A DNA stretch of 64,000 bases. Source: Haematobia irritans. Lineage: Eukaryota > Arthropoda > Insecta > Diptera > Muscidae. The position numbers and the translations under genes are program-made. Each line of letters opens with the position of its first letter. The stretch's first letter is position 1. The notes beneath the pieces were generated by a model. It saw only the letters and a program-made list of their open reading frames with translations, made no database searches and was not told the DNA's origin. Below are positions 43,960 through 56,071 of this stretch, piece after piece. The stretch lies in assembly GCF_050003625.1 (NCBI RefSeq), contig NC_134399.1:43661241-43725240 (forward strand), given 5' to 3'.

Positions 43960-44730
43960 TTGGTAACCGGGAAAACGAAAATCTTTTTATTGAGTTAAGA
44001 AATAAACAGACCGTAACTATGCAACGTTTGTCTATGAAATGTCAGTAGAAAATTATGTCTATTACATGTGTCTATTATAGAATTTGAAATATATTCATAG
44101 CAAACAAACGGATTTGGGTTGAAACACTTATTCTGCACACAAGAAACAGTAATTTTATTTGGTAAAATGTACAAAGTTCCAAATAAAAATATTACAATTT
44201 TCTTTCCATAAACCTTTTCAATGATCCAACATCCAGAATTATGTTTTATTAAAAGTATTCTTCGATTCAACTTGAAAACATTCCACAATTCAACAAAAAT
44301 TTTGTTAATTTACTAGCTGAACTCGGTCCACGTGGCTGGCCCAAATTTTGCATTTCTTTATGATTTTCCATATTCTCCCGAATCATGAGAGTTTACGCAA
44401 AGTAATTCATGCTGTTTCTTTTTATATGTTTCTTCGTGTATTATAAACAGTTTATGTTTCTGTGGGCAATAGAATTTTCTAAACTTTACCAGTAGTTTCC
44501 AGCAAAAAAATTGAATGCAGTCCTTTTGGACAAGTCTTAGAAAGTATGGAATTATGTCATATTAAGTGAAAATTTAAGTTTGGGAAATTAAATTGCTCAA
44601 AAAAAAATTAATCACTAAAAAATTAAAAATTTCATCACCGGTGGGATTTGAACCTGTGCCGTTTGCAATTTTCTTTTAAGACGGTTTTGTAAATTACGAC
44701 AATTTTTAATTTTTTGTTGGTTTTTATTAG
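43960..44730. other. Upstream region of lobo
   Basis: No repeat family or gene recognised, apart from a B-box-like GGTTCAAATCCC on the minus strand near 44642-44655, which suggests a decayed tRNA-derived fragment. The lobo promoter and 5' UTR must lie here but I cannot place them. Confidence 0.4.
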
Positions 44731-46010
44731 AAACAAGTATATACGGCCGTAAGTTCGGCCAGGCCGAATCTTATGTACCCTCCACCATGGATTGCGTAGA
44801 AACTTTTATTAAATACTGTCATCCACAATCTAATTATTTGGGTTTCGGTAACAATTGTCGTGGTATCTTAAACCTTCTTAACATCGTCTTCTAAATTGTA
44901 TGTATGTCCATACGGAGTATACACGCAGAGAAGAAACATGATAGGTGCTATTTTTGCGGCGACCATGTAACATTTTCACCTGCAACCGTGTTGGCTCAGT
45001 GAGCAGGTTTCTAAGAAAAATATAATTGTCTTCATCTAAAATATTATTATATTGATAAAAAAAAAATTTTGTTTGAATGAAAGATAATGGTCACGATTTA
45101 AAATGTTATGGTATTCATCAAAAATGTTTTTCTTCTGGTTAAAAGAACATGGTCACAAGCTAAAATGTTTTGATCTTTATGAAAAAACTTTTGAAAAAAG
45201 GACACTTTATTTAGTTGTTTTTATTTATTTATAAACTAATTCTTGTTTATTTGAATTTATAATGCGGCTCAAGCAAACATCACCTATTTTTACACACTCT
45301 ATTTTATTTCAATTTCAACAATAGTAATTATTCCATATTTACATCGCGCCCATCTAACGTACAAACGCAGACATCATGTAACAGCAAATAAAAATAAATG
45401 ATGCCATATAGCAAAATGCAGAACAAAAAACAGGTACACTTTTTCAATTACACTTTCCTTTTTTGTGTTCACATAAAACCATGTGCCAATTCTGAATAAA
45501 TAAATTAACACAAAACACAGTAGTTCCGTATTCTCCGTCCATTCCAAGAAACAATGAACACACGACTCTTTTCGCTTCAAAAAAGTTAAAAAATTAAATG
45601 TTCACGAAAAAAATGTAAATGGTCTTTATGGTCATGTAATGGTTCTAGACATGTCTGTAGTACGTAATTTATAAAAATACTTTTTTCTCTGCAAAAAAGT
45701 CAAAAAATTGAATGGTCAGGTACATGATTTTCCCGACCATTTAATGGGCTCAAATTCTATCATTTAGAACATGTTTGCGGTATTTGAGAATCATTTAAAT
45801 GCTTATTGCCACCACCCATTTTTCTCCGCTCGAAAACTATTTTTACAAAACATAATACATGGTTTCGCGGCAATTACATGCTCTAGATAAGCAATAAATG
45901 GATGCGGCAACCAAGTCCAAAGGTGGTTTTTCTGTGCGTGTATATTAGACAAAAACGCGAATCGGATGAATTTTGCTCCTCCAAGAGGTTTCGGAGGCAC
46001 GGTTATGACA
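44731..46010 (-). repeat. Family-B fragment split by an F element
   Basis: It starts with the inverted family-B terminus AACAAGTATATACGGCCGTA and continues with CTCCACCATGGATTGCGTAG. Interrupted at 44922-45940, it ends with a partial B unit (TGCTCCTCCAAGAGG). Confidence 0.7.
44922..45940 (+). mobile_element. F element, 1019 bp, TA target duplication
   Basis: It starts CACGCAGAGAAGAAACATG and ends GGTTTTTCTGTGCGTG; the inverse of the right end, CACGCACAGAAAAACC, gives imperfect inverted repeats. It is TA-flanked (44920-44921 and 45941-45942) within family B. No transposase; minus ORFs 45374-45580 and 45803-46000 are unsupported. Confidence 0.82.
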
Positions 46011-46529
46011 GTTGGTAGAATTCTACCAAAAATGGTAGATTTTTTACTGTTTGGTAGATTGGTAGAATTCTTAATGATTGGTAGAACTCTTGATGTCTAA
46101 ATATTTTCTACAGAAATAAATTTTTGATACCATTTTCTACAGAAATAAAATTTTATGTTTTTTGTTAATATTGTTGACCTTTTTATTTTAAGTTTTATGA
46201 TTTTTATCTCATAATCTCGGCTATAAACTTGAAATTGTTGGTTTCTTGTTTTTTATTTTACAATATTTCGGTTGACTTCGTCAGAACCGTTTTCAAGGCT
46301 ACAAATTACAAAATTGTACAAAAATTAATTACAAAATTCACAAAATAAAATCAAACTATCTATTGTTATTTACATTTTCTCCGCTGTTTGGTTTCTACTG
46401 GTGATTACTTTCTCTTGTGTTTTTGTATCGTGTGCCGATATATTCTCGCGCAGTTCTCAATATCTTTATTATAATTTATTCTCCCGTTAAGTGGAGTATT
46501 AATGATGTGTAACATCTCCAGAGCCTCGA
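46011..46529. other. Unassigned, repeat-like
   Basis: CAGTTGGTAGAATTCTACC and TGGTAGATTTTTTACTG form short inverted repeats near 46010-46080. Further on, TTTCGGTTGACTTCGTCAG near 46268 looks like part of a known-looking insect repeat but I cannot name it. No gene. Confidence 0.4.
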
Positions 46530-46559
46530 CCGAGGGGGAAAAGCCCGAGGAAACTCAAT

Positions 46560-46790
46560 ATGGCTGCCTCAAAGAGGGAAGATTTTGTTTCTCGTTTTTC
46601 CCCGGAGACAACGGCTGAGGACATTAATTGTTATATTAGGTCAAGGGTCGATGGTATATCGGGGTTTAGAACTATTAGGTTGAAGTCTCAGTTCTCTGAG
46701 AATAGGTCTTCATTTAAGATTATTGTTGATGCTGATCTCTTCGATACGCTATGTAATCGTGATTTGTTGGCCTCCTAAGGCCAAGGTGTT
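46560..46790 (+). pseudogene. ORF1 C-terminal fragment of second LINE
   Basis: It encodes FVSRFSPETTAEDINCYIRS followed by FSENRSSFKIIVDADLFDTL, resembling the RRM-like C-terminal part of ORF1 proteins in CR1/Jockey-type LINEs. A frameshift at about 46770 ends the ORF early; the expected continuation PKAKVFVDRS is in another frame. Confidence 0.6.
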
Positions 46791-46838
46791 TGTTGATCGG
46801 TCGGACAACTTAGCTAGATTACCTACCAGGCCATCTCC

Positions 46839-48603
46839 AAAAGGCTGAGTGGCTCTTTTTCTATTGTTTATCAGAATTTCAGAGGGCTGAATACGAAATT
46901 ATCGAGGCTGTATACTGATAGTTTTGATTTTGAGTTTGCGGTTTTGGTTATGACTGAGACTTGGCTCAGGCCATCGGTATATGATTCTGAGATTCTTTGT
47001 GGTCGTTACTTGGTGTCCAGGAAAGATCGTATGGGTAGGATTGGTGGTGGAGTACTAATAGGTGTCATTGACACCTTCCCCTCTGAGCGAATTGTTATTG
47101 ACGATGTTGATGGTATTGAATTCCTTGCGGTAAGGGTAGATGTTCTAGGATTTAGGATATTCGTCATATGGTCATATATTACTCCGCCTTCGGAATATTC
47201 TATCTATGAGCGTCATTTTGTGGCAATAAATAGTATTATGTCTGGAATGAGTGATTCGGACAGGATCGTGGTTTTGGGCGATTTTAATTTGCCTATGGTG
47301 CCTTGGCTCAGCTTGTCTGATACGGAAGCGTTGACTCCACTGACTACTTCTGGTAGATCGCAATGGGTGACGACTTTTTTTAATCTTTTTCTTGATGCTG
47401 GTTTGGGTCAGATAAATGGAGTTTTGAATTTCTTTGGGAAGATTCTTGATTTGGTTTTTGTAGGCGATCCTTATAATTTTGATTTGTCCAGATGTGATCC
47501 TGTTTCTTATCCCGACGATAGTTATCACCCTGCTTTCTCTCTTTCCCTCTTGGATGTTGCTCATGGGTCTCAAATCTTTGCTGCTCGGGATGAGGTATTT
47601 TTACTATATTTTAAGCAGACGAATTTCGATTTGTTGAATTCGCTTCTTTCGGGTGTTGACTGGGGCTCTGTTTGTAGGTGTGATCGGTTGTCTGATATCG
47701 ATGTGGCTGTTGATAATTTATACAAGATTTTGGACGTTTTTGTGTCTCGGACTGTTCCTAGGGGAAGGGTGGATTTCCCAAAGAATCGGCCATGGTAATC
47801 TCCTGAGTTGACGAGACTCAGGAATGATAGGAATAGGTATTTTAGACGTTATAAGAGGGCGGGATCTGATTTTGATTATGCTCAGTACTCTGTCGCTAGG
47901 TCTATTTATAATATGTAATCAAGGGCGTGTTATGTTCGTTACATTGATAAGGTTAGAAGTGACATTCATTGTAACCCGAGGTCTTTTTATGATTTTGTTA
48001 GGATGAAACGTAAGTCTTCGACTAGGCCGTCGAAGATCCGGAGGGATGATGTTGACTTTTATGGGGACTAGTCCATTGCGGACTGTTTCGCAGCTATTTT
48101 GAATCTGTTTATAGGAAGCGTACTTATAATGCTGATGGTTCATATCCCTATTTTATTAGGTCGCTTGATCGGGTGGCAATTCCAGATGGGATTCCTGCGA
48201 TAATTCTGATGTTTTGCTCCGAATGTCTCTCTGCTCCATTGTCGATGTTATTTAATAGTTCATTGAAGTTCGGTTATTTCCCTCTAAGATGGAGGAGTCC
48301 TTTTGTCGTACCACTTCATTAGGGAGTCCCTTTGATGTGAGTAATTATAGGGGGATAGCAAAATTGAGTGCTATTCCCAAGGTTTTTGAGAACATGGTGA
48401 CGGATGTTTTGTCGCATAGTATTTCTTCGATACTGGATCCTTGCCAGCATGGTTTTCGTAAGGGCCTATCGACTTCCACGAACTTGGGGGAATTTACTTC
48501 TCATGTTACTACACAGAGAATACAGATTGGTTGTGACAATCGAATTTATTGCCAACCTCCTTTTGGCAGTTGTAGCAACTACCAGTTTGCAGTTGTGTCA
48601 CCC
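46839..48603 (+). pseudogene. ORF2 of second LINE: endonuclease and broken RT
   Basis: The endonuclease domain is open from about 46839 to the stop at 47796: YQNFRGLNTKLSRLY, MTETWL (catalytic Glu), VLGDFNLP (catalytic Asp-Asn), LDLVFV and DSYHPAFSL. After that the frame is broken by stops and shifts but still reads RRYKRAGSDFDYAQYSVARS, then the RT start GSPFDVSNYRGIAKLSAIPK and QHGFRKGLSTSTNL (about 48320-48490). The catalytic RT core is absent. Probably a CR1/Jockey-group element; the clade is uncertain. Confidence 0.78.
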
Positions 48604-48660
48604 GACTGATTCGGTCGACACAACTAATATCTTATGTGGTGTTGGTTGGGTCTGCTGACG

Positions 48661-49249
48661 ACATCGGTTATAGCTACCTTCATCATTCGGTTATGTTGCC
48701 CGACCTTAATATTACTCCTGACTGAATTAAAAACCAATTCCTTCCCAGTCAAATATTATATTTTATTTTATTGTATTATATGTATAGTATAAATCTAAAA
48801 ACAATGTATTTGATATCAAATCATGAAAATGGCTCGATTATGTTCGTTATAAATCAGCTCGCCATGAATTGGAAATCACCCTATTCGGCAAAAATCAAAT
48901 ATTAATACTTGCTATAATCTTAACGTAAAAATGTCGGTTTAAATGGTTCAGAAGTAAAATCTAAAATTTTGCCGAATTCACCAGCTATCGAGAAAGTTCA
49001 TATTTCTTTTGTAAAACCATGTATTTCAGTTATCAACCTCTATGGCCAGTATTTTACTAAATTAAAAGAAAAAGATTGTGGTTAATTGATCAAATTAAAG
49101 ACGATGCTAGGGATAAATACCTGTCGAAACTGTATCGATTGGTACATAAAACTGGTACCTCGGAGCATGTTATTCGTGGTCAAATAGGGTACCGATAGCA
49201 ATATTATTGGTTTCCCTGATAATTCAAAAGGCAGCTACTTCAGACAATA
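48661..49249. other. Intergenic, unassigned
   Basis: About 590 bp without a recognisable feature. Confidence 0.4.
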
Positions 49250-49701
49250 CACCCTTACAAAAAATCGCTTCTGTAACATATACTCCCAAACATATTTTGC
49301 TTCAAGCATATAAATTTTTGGGTATTGCCCAAACATTTATATATTTGATTTCTTCCAATATATAATATGTTTGAAAGCATATTGGTCTAAACAATATAAT
49401 ATGTTTGGGTAGTCTAAGTTCCAAACATTATGTATTTTTCCATCCAAATTCAATAATGTTGTCTTCCAAAAAAACTATATGTTATTATGTGAACATATAA
49501 TATGTTTGGAAACATTTTGAACCCAAAAATAATATATGCTTAGACGAATTTTCTCGCAAAAAAGATTGTGCTCAAACATTTTTTTCTGCCTAATTGTATA
49601 TTCCCTCACACTTTTCTCACTTCCACGAGTTTTTTAGTTCTTAGCACCTTTTTCTGTAATACAAACATTGTAGAAGAAATTATTCAATTTTATAATTTTT
49701 T
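49250..49701 (+). mobile_element. M1-type 5' half, interrupted by family B
   Basis: It starts CACCCTTACAAAAAATCGC after TA and runs to TTCAATTTTATAATTTTT, where family B begins. The tRNA-like part resumes at 52447. Confidence 0.7.
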
Positions 49702-52446
49702 TATACCCTCCACCATAGGATGGGGGGCATATTAACTTTGTCATTCCGTTTGTAACACATTGAAATATTGCTCTAAGACCCCATAAAGTATATATATTCT
49801 GGGTCGTGGTGAAATTCTGAGTCGATCTGAGCATGTCCGTCCGTCCGTCTGTTGAAATCACGCTAACTTTTACGTATAGCCCCCATATAAACGGACCCCC
49901 AAATTTGGCTTGCGAGGCCTCTCAGAGAAGCAAATTTCATCCGATCCGGCTGAAATTTGGTACGTGGTGTTGGTATATGGTGTCTAACAACCAAGCAAAA
50001 ATTGGTCCACATCGGTCCATAATTATATATAGCCCCCATATAAACCGATCCCCCGATTTGGCTTGCGAGGCCTCTACGAGAAGCAAATTTCATCCGATCC
50101 GGCTGAAATTTGGTACATGGTGTCAGTATACGGTCTCTAACAACCATGCAAAATTTGGTCCACATCGGTCCATAATTATATATAGCCCCCATATAAACCG
50201 ATCCCCCGATTTGGCTTGCGAGGCCTCTAAGAGAAGCAAATTTCATCCGATCTGGCTGAAATTTGGTACATGGTGTTAGTATATGGTCTCTAACAACCAT
50301 GCAAAAATTGGTCCACATCGGTTCATAATTATATATAGCCCCCATATAAACCGATCCCCCGATTTGGCGTGCGAGGCCTCTAAGCATAAGCGTAGGAAGG
50401 CCTCTGGGGAGGGGGCTTACCCCCCCCAGAAAAATTTTCGCCCCCCAAAATTTGAAACTCTGAAATGTCAATAGTTTTTTTTTAATTTTTATAACAATTA
50501 AACAAGTATATACAATCGCACAAAGTTCCGCTAAAGAATTTCATGAACAATCGAATTACTTGGGTTATGGTAGTAGTTGTCGATGGCAATGTTTGAAGTC
50601 AGATATTTATGAAATAAAGCTGTGGTTGACCTTTTCATTGATTTGATTTAGTCAATTTAATTAAAAAATAGTAATTGATATTAAAACTATACTTTCATAA
50701 ATTAATATCTTAATAATGCTGCGAAAAAGCGTCGCCAAAAAAGTAGTGAAAATGTTTTTGTTTGGGTCTAGAAGTGGTGCAAAATTGGCGGAGAAGCAAT
50801 TAATGTAATATGAGCTTGTCATAGGACAAATGTCCACAGTTTCAACAGCCGTTGCAATGAATTTACATCACTTCTTAAGGTGAGATCAGAATTCAGTGTT
50901 TTGAATGTGAATTAAAAAATTTTGTGATATTATCCCAAATAAATAATTTTTTATTATTTTTATGATTTTTATTGCATTCTGACGCTTGTTTGAAACGTTT
51001 TTCCTCGAATAATTTCCAAAATTATCGATTTTTCTATAATGGATTTAGCAGTTTTATGGCAAAATTTGAATAATTTGTACCAATTTATTTATTCTTACTC
51101 TTTTTTTAAACTATTTGAAAGAAAACAAAAAATTACACATTAAAATATGAAAAAATGAAGTAAAACAACTTCCTGTGTAGTTAAAATAATTGAGGACATT
51201 TTTGGAAGTGCTTTTAAAGTTGTGCCTTTAGAAAAACTCACAATTTTTATGCTGGGAAAAGTGTGGAACTACTTTTAGTTGCTTTATTATAAATTAATTG
51301 TCGAGTTATTTTGATGTCTAATTTTTTATACAATTTTATGAAATAAAACATTAATTGAACCTATAAGTTCAGTCTATAAATTTTTAGCTAGGGGGGCTAT
51401 AGCCCCCCCCCCCCTAGGAAAATTGTCTACCTACGCTAATGCCTCTAAGAGAAGCAAATTTCATTCGATCCGGCTGAAATTTGGTACATAGTGTTAGTAT
51501 ATGGTCTCTAACAACCATGCAAAAATTGGTCCACATCGGTTCATAATTATATTTAGCCCCCATATAAACCGATCACCAGATTTGACCTCCGGAGCCTCTT
51601 GGAAGACCAAAATTCATCTAATTCAGTTGAAATTTGGTACGTTGTGTTAATATATTGCCTCAAACTCCCATGCAAAAATTGGTCGAAATCGGTCCATAAT
51701 TATATATAGGCCCCATATAAACCGATCCCCAGATTTGACCTCCAGAGCCCCTTGGAAGAGCAAAATTCTTCTCATTCGGTTGAAATTTGGAACGTGATGT
51801 TAGTATATGGTATCCAACAACCATGCAGGAATTGGTTCCTATCAGCCCATAATTATATATAGCTCCCATATAAATCGATCCCCAGATTTGACATCCGGTG
51901 CCTGTAGGAGAAGCAAAATTCATCCGATCTGCTTGAAATTTGGTAGGTGGTGATCGTTTATGATATTTAACAACCATGCCAAAAGTGGTCCATATCAGTC
52001 CATAATCATATATAGCCCCATATAAACCGATCCCGAGATTTGGTTTTGGAGCCTCTTGGAGGAGCAAATTTCATCCGAGTCAGTTGAAATTTGGTACATT
52101 GTGCTAGTATATGGTCGTTAACAACCATGCCATATCCGTCTATAGTTATATATATCCCTCAGATAAAGCGATTTCCAATCACACAAAAATTGGTCCATAT
52201 CAAGTTCATAATTGTATATAGCCCCCATATAAGCGACCCCCATATTCCATAACTTTTTTTTGTCTAATATATACCACGTATGGACTAACTCACAATTTAG
52301 AAAACGATGTTAAGAAGTTTTAAGATACGACAACCCAAGTAATTCGAATGTGGATGACAGTCTTTCGTAGAAGTTTCTACGCAATCCATGGTGGAGGGTA
52401 CATAAGATTCGGCCTGGCCGAACTTACGGCCATATATACTTGTTTA
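49702..52446 (+). repeat. Mini-me-like family B, copy 1
   Basis: It starts TATACCCTCCACCATAGG, with a short GTCCGTCCGTCTG tract, about four ~174-bp units (ACCATGCAAAAATTGGTCC, ATATAGCCCCCATATAAACC), then diverged units, and ends GGCCGAACTTACGGCCATAT. It is split by a hAT element (50385-51441). Part of the usual leader is deleted compared with copy 2. The ORFs (for example 49863-50471 minus) are unit translations. Confidence 0.8.
50385..51441. mobile_element. hAT-type element, 1057 bp, 8-bp target duplication
   Basis: The left end CATAAGCGTAGGAAG and the inverse of the right end CATTAGCGTAGGTAG are inverted repeats. CCTCTAAG is duplicated exactly (50377-50384 and 51442-51449). Both subterminal regions have G/C runs (GGGGAGGGGG, CCCCCCCC). 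It has no transposase ORF, so it is non-autonomous. Confidence 0.88.
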
Positions 52447-52739
52447 AATTTTACCTATTGCGGACGGGGATTCGAACAGCGAACCACACAGTTTGTAAGC
52501 CACCACACTATCCACTGGGCTACGTAGCTGTTATGATCATCAAGAGATAATTATCGTTATAAGTTATATTTATATAGCATAGCTTGTGGCGCCCACGAAC
52601 CGATGCAAACATAACATTGTTTAACAACATAACATTGTTAAACATACATTTGTTGGCGACGTGGACCAGTGGTTAGTATGTCCGCCTTGCATGCCAAGGG
52701 TCCTGGGTTCGATCCCTTCTTCGACCGACGCCAATTTTT
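52447..52739 (-). repeat. M1/M2-type fragment between two family-B copies
   Basis: It holds a T1/T2-type tRNA-like module (about 52455-52530 minus; B box GTTCGAATCCCC, A box TAGCCCAGTGG) and a T3-type module (about 52655-52730 plus; B box GGGTTCGATCCC). It links the M1 and M2 modules in one piece. Confidence 0.65.
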
Positions 52740-54543
52740 TATACCCTCCACCATAGGATGGGGGGTATATTAACTTTGTCATTCCGTTTGTAACACATCG
52801 AAATATTGCTCTAAGACCCCATAAAGTATATATATTCTGGGTCGTGGTGAAATTCTGAGTCGATCTGAGCATGTCCGTCCGTCCGTCTGTTGAAATCACG
52901 CTAACCGCCGAACGAAACAAGCTATCGCCTTGAAACTTGACACAAGTAGTTTTTATTGATGTAGGTCGGATGGTATTGCAAATGGGCCATATCGGTCCAT
53001 TTTTCGTATAGCCCCCATATAAACGGACCCCCAAATTTGGCTTTCGAGGCCTCTAAGAGAAGCAAATTTCATCCGATCCGGCTGAAATTTGGTACGTGGT
53101 GTTAGTATATGGTCTCTAACAACCATGCAAAAATTGGTCCACATCGGTCCATAATTATATATAGCCCCCATATAAACCGATCCCCGATTTGGCTTGCGAG
53201 GCGTCTACGAGAAGCAAATTTCATCCGATCCGGCTGAAATTTGGTACATGGTGTCAGTATACGGTCTCTAACAACCATGCAAAATTTGGTCCACATCGGT
53301 CCATAATTATATAAAGCCCCCATATAAACCGATCCCCCGATTTGGCTTGTGAGGCCTCTAAGAGAAGCAAATTTCATCCGATCTGGCTGAAATTTGGTAC
53401 ATGGTGTTAGTATATGGTCTCTAACAACCATGCAAAAATTGGTCCACATCGGTTCATAATTATATATAGCCCCCATATAAACCGATCCCCCGATTTGGCG
53501 TGCGAGGCCTCTAAGAGAAGCAAATGTCATCCGATCCGGCTGAAATTTGGTACATAGTGTTAGTATATGGTCTCTAACAACCATGCAAAAATTGGTCCAC
53601 ATCGGTTCATAATTATATTTAGCCCCCATATAAACCGATCACCAGATTTGACCTCCGGAGCCTCTTGGAAGACCAAAATTCATCTAATTCAGTTGAAATT
53701 TCGTACGTTGTGTTAATAAATTGCCTCAAACTCCCATGCAAAAATTGGTCGAAATCGGTCCATAATTATATATAGGCCCCATATAAACCGATCCCCAGAT
53801 TTGACCTCCAGAGCCCCTTGGAAGAGCAAAATTCTTCCCATTCGGTTAAAATTAGGTACGTGATGTTAGTATATGGTATCCAACAACCATGCAGGAATTG
53901 GTTCCTATCAGCCCATAATTATATATAGCTCCCATATAAATCGATCGCCAGATTTGACCTCCGGTGCCTTTAGGAGAAGCAAAAATCATCCGATCTGCTT
54001 GAAATTTGGTACGTGGTGATCGTTTATGATATTTAACAACCATGCCAAAAGTGGTCCATATCAGTCCATAATCATATATAGCCCCATATAAACCGATCCC
54101 GAGATTTGGTTTTGGAGCCTCTTGGAGGAGCAAATTTCATCCGAGTTAGTTGAAATTTGGTACATTGTGCTAGTATATGGTCGTTAACAACCATGCCATA
54201 TCCGTCTATAGTTATATATATCCCTCAGATAAAGCGATTTCAAATCACACAAAAATTGGTCCATATCAAGTTCATAATTGTATATAGCCCCCATATAAGC
54301 TGGGGGTCGCTTTTCTGGTTCTCTAAGTATCGTGCAAAAAGTCCATATCGACTCGTAATTATTTGTAGGCTTTCCTATACATAACTTTTTTTTGTCTAAT
54401 ATATACCACGTATGGACTAACTCACAATTTAGAAAACGATGTTAAGAAGTGGATGACAGTCTTTCGTAGAAGTTTCTACACAATCCATGGTGGAGGGTAC
54501 ATAAGATTCGGCCTGGCCGAACTTACGGCCGTATATACTTGTT
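52740..54543 (+). repeat. Mini-me-like family B, copy 2
   Basis: The most complete family-B copy in the window: start TACCCTCCACCATAGG, GTCCGTCCGTCTG, leader with GAAACAAGCTATCGCC, four ~174-bp units, diverged units, end GGCCGAACTTACGGCCGTAT. Units match copy 1 closely. Confidence 0.8.
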
Positions 54544-54604
54544 ATTATTAACGTCGTCTTTGCATCTAACCTGGAAATTACGAAAAATAATATGTGTGAA
54601 TATA

Positions 54605-54768
54605 AACAAGTATATACGGCCGTAAGTTCGGCCAGGCCGAATCTTATGTACGCTCCACCACGGATTGCGTAGAAACTTCTACGAAAGACTGTCATCCACA
54701 ATCGAAGTACTTGGTTTGTGGTATCTTAAAACTTCTTAACATCGTTTTCTAAATTGTGAGTTAGACAT
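54605..54768 (-). repeat. Family-B 3' end fragment
   Basis: Inverted terminus AAGTATATACGGCCGTAAGT, cut by LINE copy 3 after AAATTGTGAGTTAG. Confidence 0.65.
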
Positions 54769-54877
54769 ACTTTTCCTCAACCGTCGAACGGAACGGACGT
54801 CTTTTTTTAATAGCGGATAAACTCATCGTAATAGGTACCTACTAAGAATTTCAAGTATGGTGGGATATTAAGCCACC

Positions 54878-56071
54878 ATGCAGCGAATTTCAAAGTCATC
54901 CACTGGGTTGCTAACTTCAGGGCCCAGTGGACGGGTATCGATTGGAGTTATAAATTTGGGCAATGACCAAGAATTAGGCCCAATTAGTCGACCTGTCGAC
55001 GGGTCGACAGGTGGCGACACTTTGACAAGTCGTACTTTTTCTAAGGTAACGACATCAAAAGGAGGTAACCCCTCACGAAAGAGATTCAAGGAACGCAGAA
55101 ATGCTTTGTTTATCCTAAAGAAGTTAGGATCAGTCGACCCAAGCGCGCTATCGGCTAAACAAAGCGATTCCTTAAAATGGGCTCAAGGAATTCTTGAGGC
55201 TGGAAAAAGGGAACGATCACCGGATGAGCTGCCATCCTCCAACGTTTGCCTCAGTTGCTAAAGACAGCCTTGTGATGGCTATCATTAATAAAGGAGCATT
55301 GGACGGTATGGTTCCAAAGCAAAAATGCTCTGTCTGTCGTCTACTCACAGGTGCTGGAAAAGTTTCCCGGTCCAGATCCTCGACACCAAGAGGCTGGTTG
55401 GTATCAAGGACGATTTATGCTAGTCGCATTTGAGGACCAGAGGTCTATAGAATGTTTTAAAGCTACTCTGATACTAATTGGTGAAGTTTGGGAAGGAGCT
55501 GCTCTAGAGTTAGTCGAGAAGAAAGACATACCGGCTAGACCTAGAGCACATGCGTGGATACCTGCAAACCCCTGACCCTGAATCTATTTTAAATAGACTG
55601 AAACGATGCAATCCAGATCTTCCAACAGCTGATTGGAAGGTTGGCCGTTTGGATGAAGTGGATGGACCAAGACGGCATGCAGTGTTTATATTGAACACTC
55701 AGTCTTTGCCACATCTAGCAAAGTCCCAGGGCCGTGTATGTTATGGCTTTCATTATATCCAAATGAAGGTATATAAAAACGATCAGCTAAAGGATTCAGA
55801 AATGGACAAGCCTCTGTCTGAATCAGAAGTAAGCGGATCCTCTTGCGAAGTCGAGGGAGATACCAAAGTTGAAGACATGGATAGACACCGTATGCGAGAG
55901 GAGGTTTCTATTGCCTCAGAACTCACCAAAGTTGAACCTATGGTTATTGCGAGAGTCACCGAGATCTCTGAAGAGGACATTCTTGATGACTCGATTGAAG
56001 CGGCTGATGTGACGGTTTTTGAAAATCTCGATGGTCCTACGGATCCTCCAGATAAATCATCATCATTGTAA
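54878..56071 (+). pseudogene. LINE ORF1, copy 3
   Basis: It starts at ATG 54878 (MQRISKSSTGLLTSGPSG), giving the N-terminus lacking in copy 2. Deletions break the frame near 55240 (ESSNVCLSC-type end of the first frame), 55327 and 55570. The DUF4780-like central part and acidic C-terminus are otherwise recognisable. Confidence 0.85.

Larger units (their letters stand above)
46530..48660 (+). mobile_element. Second LINE type (APE-type), degenerate
   Basis: The order ORF1 tail, endonuclease, RT fragment is that of a non-LTR element. It is unrelated in sequence to the LOA/R1-type copies and has higher G+C than its surroundings. The ends are not defined. Confidence 0.75.

Noticed and set aside
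49863..50471. 202-codon minus-strand ORF with repeated MGAIYNYGPMWTNFCMVV
   Set aside because: It is a translation of the ~174-bp family-B units; the same peptides recur wherever the repeat does (7583, 51660, 53102, 53852) and nothing suggests selection.
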